In this document: positions 27,002 to 33,780 of the stretch, in pieces
Layout: each line of letters begins with the position of its first letter
How positions within the stretch are numbered: the stretch's first letter is position 1
Assembly (NCBI GenBank): GCA_036844945.1
Contig: DAIUEV010000003.1
Location: 51,764 to 115,763, forward strand
Source: Palsa-461 sp036844945
GTDB lineage: Bacteria > Actinomycetota > Acidimicrobiia > Acidimicrobiales > RAAP-2
Direction of reading: 5' to 3'
DNA: 64,000 bases
Notes under the pieces: generated by a model
Database searches by the model: none
Told to the model about the DNA's origin: nothing
The model's input: only the letters and a program-made list of their open reading frames with translations
Made by a program: the position numbers and the translations under genes

Positions 27002-27907
27002 ATGGGGGATCTGCTGGCGGGCCGGGTCGCCGTCGTCACCGGGGCCGGCCGGGGGATCGGCGCCGGCATCGCCCGGCTGCTCGCCGGGGAGGGCGCCCGG
27101 GTCGTCGTGAACGACCTCGGCGCCTCGCTGGACGGGACCGGGGCGGACCGCTCCCCCGCCCAACAGGTGGTCGATGCGATCACGGGGGCGGGCGGCCAAG
27201 CGGTGGTCAACGCCGACGACGTGTCGGACCACCGGGCGGCCGGGTCCATCGTCGCGCAGGCCATCGACACCTACGGCCGGCTCGACGTCCTCGTCAACGT
27301 GGCCGGGATCCTGCGCGACCGCATGGTCTTCAACATGTCCGAGGAGGACTGGGACGCCGTCATCGCGGTGCACCTCAAGGGGACGTTCAACACCTCGCAC
27401 TACGCCGCCGCCTACTGGCGGAAGGAACGGGACAGCGGCGGGCACTTCCGGCTGATCAACTTCACCTCGGGGTCGGGACTGCACGGCGCGCCGGGCCAGC
27501 CGAACTACGCGGCGGCCAAGATGGGGATCGTCGGCTTCACCTACTCGTGCGCCAACGCGCTGCGCCCCTACGGCGTCACCGCGAACGCGATCTCCCCGGG
27601 CGCCGCGACCCGCATGACCGAGTCGGTGCCCGAGGGCCGCCGGCGGGCGCCGGCGCCGGCCGACGCCAACGACGAGCGCTCGCCGGACAACGTCGCCCCG
27701 GCCGTCGCCTTCCTCGCGAGCGAGCGCTCCGACTGGTGCACCGGGCAGGTCATCTCGGCGCGCGGCTACCAGATCGGCCTCTACAACGTCCCCCAGGTGA
27801 TCCGTCAGATCGCCTCGCCGGGCCCGTGGGAGCTCGACACCGCGTTCCGCATGATCGAGGAGTCGTTCCGCCCGGCCGTCGAGGCGACCCCGCGGCGCGG
27901 CGGTTGA
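27002..27907 (+). CDS. SDR oxidoreductase, multifunctional-enzyme (HSD17B4)-like
   Basis: A 301-residue SDR with VTGAGRGIG cofactor loop, VVVNDLG (typical of the 3-hydroxyacyl-CoA dehydrogenase part of peroxisomal-type multifunctional enzymes), NVAGI, Ser in FTSGSGLHG and YAAAK. About 45 C-terminal residues extend past the usual end. Start ATG 27002 with GGGAGGGGGC upstream. It heads a same-strand run with the thiolase-like, DUF35 and CoA-transferase genes, consistent with beta-oxidation of a bulky acyl-CoA; no dehydratase accompanies it here. Confidence 0.88.
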   Translation: MGDLLAGRVAVVTGAGRGIGAGIARLLAGEGARVVVNDLGASLDGTGADRSPAQQVVDAITGAGGQAVVNADDVSDHRAAGSIVAQAIDTYGRLDVLVNVAGILRDRMVFNMSEEDWDAVIAVHLKGTFNTSHYAAAYWRKERDSGGHFRLINFTSGSGLHGAPGQPNYAAAKMGIVGFTYSCANALRPYGVTANAISPGAATRMTESVPEGRRRAPAPADANDERSPDNVAPAVAFLASERSDWCTGQVISARGYQIGLYNVPQVIRQIASPGPWELDTAFRMIEESFRPAVEATPRRGG

Positions 27908-28031
27908 CGGTCGGGACGGCGGTGGACACAATCGGGGCCACCAGGGCTCCGGACGACCTCTCGAGTGGTCGTCCGCGCCCGGGCGCAGCCCGCTGACCGG
28001 GCGGCCGGAGCGAGGCGGGGAAGGGGAGGAC

Positions 28032-29198
28032 GTGTCGATCCGAGGCAAGGCGTTCGTCGCGGGGATCTACGAGCACCCCCGGCGCGAGATCCCCGACCTG
28101 ACGAACAGCCAGATCCACGCCGAGGTGGCGGCCGGCGCGCTGGCCGACGCCGGCCTCTCGTTCTCCGACGTGGACGGCTTCTTCTGCGACGGGACGGCCG
28201 GATTCGGGCCGATGTCGATGGCCGACTACCTCGGGCTGCGGCTGACCCACATCGACTCGACCGAGACCGGTGGGTCGTCCTATGTGGTCCACGTCGGGCA
28301 TGCGGCGGAGGCCATCGCGGCGAGCAAGTGCTCGGTGGCGCTGATCACGCTGGCCGGCAAGCCCCGCACCGGGGCCATGGGCGGCCGCCCCGGAGGGGGC
28401 GGGGCCACCCCCGACATGATCTTCGAGGGCCTGTGGGGGATGGCCGGGGCGGTCACCGGCTACGCGCTGGCGGCCCAGCGCCACATGCACGAGTTCGGCA
28501 CCACCAGCGAGCAGCTGGCCGAGGTCAAGGTGGCGGCGTCACTGCACGCCCAGTACAACCCGCACGCCTTCCTCCGACACGTGTTCAGCGTCGAGGAGGT
28601 CCTCGAGTCGCCGATGATCGCCTCGCCGCTGCACCGGGACGACTGCTGCGTGGTGACCGACGGGGGCGGCGCGCTCATCGTGGTCAGCCCCGAGGTGGCC
28701 CGGGACCTCGGCCGGACCTCGGCCAAGATCCTCGGGCACGGCGAGACCGTGAAGCACGCCCAGAACGGAAAGCTGGACCTCACCTACACCGGGGCGGTCG
28801 TCTCGGGCCCCCGGGCCTTCGCGGAGGCGGGCGTCTCGCAAGGGGACATCGACTACGTCTCGATCTACGACTCGTTCACCATCACCGTGATCGAGACGTT
28901 GGAGGACCTCGGGTTCTGCGAGAAGGGCCAGGGTGGCCGGTTCGTCCTCGACGGCACGCTCGTCGCCCCGCACGGGAAGCTGCCGTTCAACACCGACGGC
29001 GGCGGGCTCTGCAACAACCACCCCTCGAACCGGGGCGGCATCACCAAGGTCATCGAGGCCGTCCGTCAGCTCCGGGGCGAGGCCAACCCCGAGGTCCAGG
29101 TGCCCGACTGCACGATCGCGCTGGCCCACGGGACGGGCGGGTCGATCGGTGCCCGGATGGGCAGCTCGACCGTGATCATGGGAACCGAGGACGCATGA
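28032..29198 (+). CDS. Thiolase-fold protein, SCP2-thiolase/Ltp2-like
   Basis: A 388-residue thiolase-fold protein of the lipid-transfer-protein group. The position normally occupied by the N-terminal catalytic Cys reads TETGGSSYVVH, with no Cys. The later DYVSIYDSFTITV and CNNHPSNRGG segments are as in Ltp2-type retro-aldolases, which use Tyr and cleave branched steroid side chains together with a DUF35 partner. That partner follows with an ATGA overlap. GTG start with GGGGAGGAC immediately upstream. Aldolase rather than thiolase activity is inferred. Confidence 0.85.
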   Translation: MSIRGKAFVAGIYEHPRREIPDLTNSQIHAEVAAGALADAGLSFSDVDGFFCDGTAGFGPMSMADYLGLRLTHIDSTETGGSSYVVHVGHAAEAIAASKCSVALITLAGKPRTGAMGGRPGGGGATPDMIFEGLWGMAGAVTGYALAAQRHMHEFGTTSEQLAEVKVAASLHAQYNPHAFLRHVFSVEEVLESPMIASPLHRDDCCVVTDGGGALIVVSPEVARDLGRTSAKILGHGETVKHAQNGKLDLTYTGAVVSGPRAFAEAGVSQGDIDYVSIYDSFTITVIETLEDLGFCEKGQGGRFVLDGTLVAPHGKLPFNTDGGGLCNNHPSNRGGITKVIEAVRQLRGEANPEVQVPDCTIALAHGTGGSIGARMGSSTVIMGTEDA

Positions 29199-29623
29199 AC
29201 GAGCTGCCGAATCCCGCCCCGACGGTCACGCCGGACACCGAGGAGTTCTGGGCGGCCACCGCCCGGGGCACCCTCCTCTTGCGGCGGTGCGACCGGTGCG
29301 GTTCGGTCATCTGGTATCCCCGGCCGTTCTGCCCCGAGTGCGGCAGCCTCGAGACCAGCTGGATCGAGGCCTCGGGCCGGGGCACCCTGTACACGTTCAC
29401 GGTCGTCCACCGGAGCGGCATCCCCGGCTACCGGGAGGCCCGGCCGTACGTCGTGGCGTACGTGGAGCTGACCGAGGGTCCGAGGGTCATGACCAACATC
29501 GTCGGCTGCGAACCCGACGAGATCGAGGTCGGCATGCCGGTGCGGGTCGTCTTCCACGACACCGGCCAGGGCAACGCCCTCTACCGGTTCGAGCCGGACC
29601 CCTCCCCCGCCGGCGGAGGCTGA
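29195..29623 (+). CDS. DUF35 zinc-ribbon/OB-fold protein (thiolase partner)
   Basis: A 142-residue protein. The N-terminal rubredoxin-like zinc ribbon has CDRCG and CPECG (four Cys ligands at about 31-50), followed by an OB fold (GTLYTFTVVHR, PYVVAYVELTEG). DUF35 proteins form complexes with thiolase-fold enzymes such as Ltp2. The ATG overlaps the preceding stop by 4 bp, which fits equimolar expression of the two. GGAGG near its own 3' end serves the next gene. Confidence 0.92.
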   Translation: MNELPNPAPTVTPDTEEFWAATARGTLLLRRCDRCGSVIWYPRPFCPECGSLETSWIEASGRGTLYTFTVVHRSGIPGYREARPYVVAYVELTEGPRVMTNIVGCEPDEIEVGMPVRVVFHDTGQGNALYRFEPDPSPAGGG

Positions 29624-29627
29624 CACG
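29615..29627 (+). promoter_or_regulatory. Strong Shine-Dalgarno in front of an ACG codon
   Basis: GGAGG at 29615-29619 is followed 5 bp later by ACG (29625-29627) in frame with the CoA-transferase. No ATG, GTG or TTG exists in that frame between the DUF35 coding region and ATG 29709. The spacing is ideal, so ACG either acts as start or is an ATG changed by one transition. Confidence 0.5.
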
Positions 29628-31919
29628 GCCACCACCGCCTCGTCGCGCGCCCTCGAGGGGGTCCGGGTCCTCGACCTGTCGACCGGCGTCGCCGGGCCGC
29701 TGGCAGCCATGCTGCTCGCCGATTTCGGCGCCGAGACCTGGCGCGCGGAACCCCCGGGTGCCGAACCCGAGCGGTCGAGCCCCGGGGCCGCCATGTGGCA
29801 CCGGAACAAGCGCTCGATGGCGATCGACACCGCGTCTCCCGACGGCCGGCGCGTCCTCACCGACCTGCTCGCCGGTGCCGATGTCTGCGTCATCGGGGGC
29901 GGGCCCGCGGTGCTCGAACCCGACGAGCTCGCCGCGGCCCACCCGGCGCTCGTCGTCCTCTCCGTCACTCCCTTCCTCGGCCCGGCGCCGTGGGCGGGCG
30001 GCCACGAGTCGTGCGGGCTGTTGTGGGCACTGGTCGGCATGGCCCTGCGGCAGAGCTCCTTCGAGGGCGGCCCGATCGACCCCTCCTTCCCCTACGTCCT
30101 GTACCTGCAGGCGGCCTGGGCGGCGGCGGCGGCCGTGGCCGCCCTGATCGAGCGGGAGGCCTCCGGCCACGGCCAGGTCGTCACGGTCGGCGGGGTGCAC
30201 GCCGCCATGGTCGGCTCGAGCGCGTCGCTCGTGATCGACCCGGAGGTCAACGAGGTCCCGGCCAGCTTCGGGCCCGGTGGACCCCATCCGATGTACACGC
30301 GCTACCAGTGCGCCGACGGGCGCTGGGTCTTCCTGGCCACGCTGACCCAGAAGTTCCAGGAGCGGGCGGTGGTCGCGCTCGGGCTCTCCGACGTGCTCGA
30401 GGACGAACGGGTCGGGGGCCGGCTCGACGCGCTCCTCCTGCCGCCCAACCGGCGCTGGGTCCGCGAGCGCTTCGTCGAGGTCTTCGCCTCCCGGGACAGC
30501 GAGGAGTGGCTCACCATCCTGCGGGAGGCGGACGTTCCGGTCGGACCGCTCCTGCGGCGTGACGAGTGGATGGACTCGCCGGTCCTCGAGTCGATCGGCA
30601 TGCGTCAGGAGCTGGCGGACCCGGTGCTCGGGACGGTGACCGTGCCGGGCAACCCGGTGAACCTCGTCGCGACCCCCGCCACGACCGACCGACCGGCACC
30701 GGCCGCCGGCGAGGCACCGCCCGAGTGGACGCCGCGCCCCGAACCGCAGACCGAGGCACCCTCGGGACGCGCCCCGCTCGCCGGCGTGCGCGTCCTCGAC
30801 CTCGGCACGATCCTGGCCGGCCCCTACACGGGGACCCTGCTGGCCGAGCTGGGCGCCGACGTGATCAAGGTCGAGATCCCGGCCGGCGACAGCTGGCGCG
30901 AGCGGGGCATGGCCTACATCCGCGGGCAACGGGGCCTCGGGGTCGACCTGCAGTCCGAGGAGGGCCGGGAGGCGTTCCTCGCGCTCGTTCGCTCGGCCGA
31001 CATCGTCGTCGACAACTACCGCGCCGGGGTGCTCCAGAGATTGCGGATCGACTATCAGGATCTCGCGATGGTCAAGCCGGACATCGTCTCGGTCTCCATC
31101 ACCGGCTTCGGCGAGGGCGGGCCGTTCTCCGCCTTGCCGGCCTTCGACCCCCTGCTGCAAGCCCGCAGCGGGATGATGATCGCCCAGGGCGGCGACAGTG
31201 AGCCCGTCCTCATGACAGTCGCGGTCAACGACGTGACCACCGCCGCCCTGGCGGCCTTCGGCTCGGTGCTGGCGCACTTCCACCGGGTCCGCTCGGGCGC
31301 CGGGCAGAAGGTGTGGTTGTCGCTCGCCGGCACCTCGGCCTTCGCGCAGTGCGACGAGCTCGTGCGGTCGCCCGGCCGCGAGGCACCGAGGGTCGGAGGA
31401 CGGGACTTCCGGGGCCCCGGCCCGCTCGACCGCTTCTACCCGGTGAGCGACGGCTGGGTCCGCATCCAGGCCGGGCCCTCGACCGACGGGTTGCGGGTGG
31501 CCGGACTCCTCGACGGCCCGGCGCCGGCCAGCGACGAGGAGCTGACGGAACGGATCGGTGCCGCCTGCGCGGGGATGACCCGGGACGACGCGGTGGCGCG
31601 GCTCGCCGAGGCGGGCGTGCCCGCCGCCCCGGCCCGGCGGCTGTCCGAGCTCGTCCACGACCCGCGCTACGCGGAGTGGGAGATCTTCAACATCCTCGAT
31701 CGTCCGGGGATGAGCTCGGTGCACGCGCCGGGGCGCTACGCCCACTTCTCGCGTAGCCAGCACCACCAGGTGCTCCGGCCGCCCGGGGTCGGCGAGCACA
31801 CCGCCGAGGTCCTGGCCGAGGTGGGGTACAGCGAAGCGGAGGTGGACCGGCTCGCCGAGGCGGGGGTGGTCAGACTCGGCGACCCGATGGTCTTCCGCTC
31901 GCTCGTCGCCTACCGCTGA
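29625..31919 (+). CDS. Two-domain CoA-transferase family III (CaiB/BaiF) protein with ACG start
   Basis: A ~764-residue protein with two CaiB-type halves. The first half opens with LEGVRVLDLSTGVAGPL (encoded upstream of ATG 29709); the second, at about residue 385, opens with GVRVLDLGTILAGPYTG. Each half has the DIVVDNYR/VVLSVTPF-type segments. Starting at ATG 29709 would delete 28 residues including the conserved opening strand, so I extend the gene to the ACG at 29625. It is last in the SDR-thiolase-DUF35 run and probably supplies or recycles CoA esters for that pathway. The start is the only real doubt. Confidence 0.85.
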   Translation, partial: TATTASSRALEGVRVLDLSTGVAGPLAAMLLADFGAETWRAEPPGAEPERSSPGAAMWHRNKRSMAIDTASPDGRRVLTDLLAGADVCVIGGGPAVLEPDELAAAHPALVVLSVTPFLGPAPWAGGHESCGLLWALVGMALRQSSFEGGPIDPSFPYVLYLQAAWAAAAAVAALIEREASGHGQVVTVGGVHAAMVGSSASLVIDPEVNEVPASFGPGGPHPMYTRYQCADGRWVFLATLTQKFQERAVVALGLSDVLEDERVGGRLDALLLPPNRRWVRERFVEVFASRDSEEWLTILREADVPVGPLLRRDEWMDSPVLESIGMRQELADPVLGTVTVPGNPVNLVATPATTDRPAPAAGEAPPEWTPRPEPQTEAPSGRAPLAGVRVLDLGTILAGPYTGTLLAELGADVIKVEIPAGDSWRERGMAYIRGQRGLGVDLQSEEGREAFLALVRSADIVVDNYRAGVLQRLRIDYQDLAMVKPDIVSVSITGFGEGGPFSALPAFDPLLQARSGMMIAQGGDSEPVLMTVAVNDVTTAALAAFGSVLAHFHRVRSGAGQKVWLSLAGTSAFAQCDELVRSPGREAPRVGGRDFRGPGPLDRFYPVSDGWVRIQAGPSTDGLRVAGLLDGPAPASDEELTERIGAACAGMTRDDAVARLAEAGVPAAPARRLSELVHDPRYAEWEIFNILDRPGMSSVHAPGRYAHFSRSQHHQVLRPPGVGEHTAEVLAEVGYSEAEVDRLAEAGVVRLGDPMVFRSLVAYR

Positions 31920-31935
31920 GTCGGCCGAACGGCCC

Positions 31936-32352
31936 TCACCGGTTCGCCGGGTTGTCCAGCCATCGCCCCACCACCGTCGAGAGGAACTCCGGCTGGGGCG
32001 CGAAACCGAGCGTGCGGTAGAAGTCGCCGGCGTCGTCGGTCTGGAGGCCGATGTGCTGTCCGGGGACCGACTCCATCAGCGCCCGGACCATCACCGTGGC
32101 CACCCCGCGTCGACGGTGCGAGGAACGGGTCCACACGTCGAGCAGGTAGGCGTTGCACACGCCGTCGGACAACAGACGCGCCATCCCGACCACCGTGTCC
32201 CCGTCGCGGGCGAACACGACGTGCTGGGACCGCTCGAAGGACCGCCGCAGCGCGTCTGCCGAACGCCCGTTGTCGAAGTGATCGTCCACCAGGTCGGCCT
32301 TGGCCGCCTCCCAATCGATGCCGTCGTTCGTCAGGTCGATGCGGATGTCCAC
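31936..32352 (-). CDS. GNAT-family N-acetyltransferase
   Basis: A 138-residue acetyltransferase. Seen: VVGMARLLSDG (strand 4 region), LLDVWTRSSHRRRGVATVMV (motif A with the RxxGxA acetyl-CoA loop) and GDFYRTLGFAPQPEF near the end. Starts at GTG 32352; CATACT lies 6 bp upstream, so possibly leaderless. It diverges from a second GNAT gene at 32428. Acceptor unknown. Confidence 0.85.
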   Translation of the reverse strand: MDIRIDLTNDGIDWEAAKADLVDDHFDNGRSADALRRSFERSQHVVFARDGDTVVGMARLLSDGVCNAYLLDVWTRSSHRRRGVATVMVRALMESVPGQHIGLQTDDAGDFYRTLGFAPQPEFLSTVVGRWLDNPANR

Positions 32353-32427
32353 CCGGGCAGTATGGCCGCGACGACTCGGGTGCCCGGGCGCTGGCCCCGG
32401 ACGGTTCGCCCATGCGATGTTCAGGGG

Positions 32428-32910
32428 ATGGCGGTGCGGATCCGTCCCTACGAGCCGGTCGACGTGCTCCCGTTGCTCGACCTCGCGGTCCGGGCCTGGG
32501 AGCCGGTGTTCCGTTCGCTCAAGGCCGAGCTCGGGCCGACCGTGTTCCTGCGCCTGCACCCGGATTGGCGCCTCGACCAGCGGGCGGCGGTCGAGGCGAC
32601 CCTTGCCGACCCGGTCATGACGGCATGGGTCGCGGAGAGCGAGACCGAGCTGGCCGGATTCACGGCCGCCCGGCTCCACGTCGAGCGCGGAATCGGCGAG
32701 ATCTCCATGCTGGCCGTCGAACCCATCTTCCAGAGCCAGGGCATCGGATCACGGCTGACCGGCGTCGCCCTCGAGTGGATCGCGGCTCGCGGAATGGCGG
32801 TCGCGATGGTCGAGACGGGCGGCGACCCCGGCCACGCCCCGGCCCGGCGGACCTACGAGAGGGCAGGCTTCGGACCGCTGGGGGTGGTCCGCTACTACAT
32901 GGCGCTGTAG
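32428..32910 (+). CDS. GNAT-family N-acetyltransferase
   Basis: A 160-residue acetyltransferase with motif A MLAVEPIFQSQGIGSRL (QSQGIG pyrophosphate loop) and a closing RRTYERAGFGPLGVVRYY. The N-terminal VRIRPYEPVDV start is typical. ATG 32428 has no Shine-Dalgarno and follows GATGTT by 6 bp. It is divergent from the GNAT at 31936-32352, but the two share little beyond the fold, so they are not a recent duplication. Substrate unknown. Confidence 0.87.
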   Translation: MAVRIRPYEPVDVLPLLDLAVRAWEPVFRSLKAELGPTVFLRLHPDWRLDQRAAVEATLADPVMTAWVAESETELAGFTAARLHVERGIGEISMLAVEPIFQSQGIGSRLTGVALEWIAARGMAVAMVETGGDPGHAPARRTYERAGFGPLGVVRYYMAL

Positions 32911-32988
32911 GTCCACCGGCTCGCCCGGCGACGGCAGCCGCTCCACCCCGAACCGGGCCGTCTCCACGAACCGAGATGTGGCCCCGAC

Positions 32989-33780
32989 TCAAACCGAAGC
33001 CGCCTTGGTGACGTCGACGTTGGAGGGCGGCGCCGGGAGGAGAAGCACGGGAAGCGCGGAGGCGCTGAGCACCTCGCGGACGACCCGTGCCCGCTCGGCG
33101 GAGATGTCTTGGGACCAGCTCAAGACGATGAGGTCGATCGATTGCTCTTGGGACACCTCGGCCACCCGCATGGCCACCGGGCCCGGTCGAAACTCGATGC
33201 CGGCCGCGTGGGGATAGTGGCGCGTGAGGAATTCTCTCCCCATCATCTGAAGGTCTCGCAGTGGACGATCGAGCATCGCCGGTTGGGTGACGTCGGTGAA
33301 CACGTGGAGCACAACGACCTCGACATCGCTGCGGAGGAGGGGACCGAGGCGATCGAGTACCGGCTGCGAGGACTCTTCGGTGCCTTCGAGGGGGACCAAC
33401 AGTCGTCGGAATGAACCCGGTGCGATCAGGTCAGGGGGCACCACCACGACCGGCTTGTTCATGCGCGCGATGACGTGGAGGGTGGTTCGGCCGACCGGAC
33501 GTCGACCACCGGTCGTGGATCGGGCGCCGATGACCCCCACGAGTACGTCGGCCCTGTCCATCGTGCGGAGGATTTCCGGTTCCACCGTGCCATCGAGCAC
33601 TTGGAACGGGACCTCGTTTCGCGCCGCCAGCGACTCGGGTGTCTCGACCGATTTGAGCGGATCGCTGCGGACGTGGACCGCCTCCACCGGAGATTCGGTC
33701 ATCTCGCCAATCCGCTGGGCAACCTCCAGCACCGGTCGGGCGGCTGCGGAGGAGTCGAGGACGGCCACGACGATGCTCAT
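32989..33780 (-). CDS. Universal stress protein (UspA-like, two halves)
   Basis: A 263-residue protein. Residues 1-120 and 130-260 each look like a Usp-type Rossmann-like half: MSIVVAVLDSS, then FRRLLVPLEGTEESSQ, and a final SIDLIVLSWSQD. The Gly-rich nucleotide-binding loop G-2x-G-9x-G-S is not clearly conserved, so ATP binding is doubtful. The ATG overlaps the stop of the HAD-GH65 gene by 4 bp (ATGA), tying it to the alpha-glucan operon and suggesting stress-linked control of that pathway. Confidence 0.8.
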   Translation of the reverse strand: MSIVVAVLDSSAAARPVLEVAQRIGEMTESPVEAVHVRSDPLKSVETPESLAARNEVPFQVLDGTVEPEILRTMDRADVLVGVIGARSTTGGRRPVGRTTLHVIARMNKPVVVVPPDLIAPGSFRRLLVPLEGTEESSQPVLDRLGPLLRSDVEVVVLHVFTDVTQPAMLDRPLRDLQMMGREFLTRHYPHAAGIEFRPGPVAMRVAEVSQEQSIDLIVLSWSQDISAERARVVREVLSASALPVLLLPAPPSNVDVTKAASV

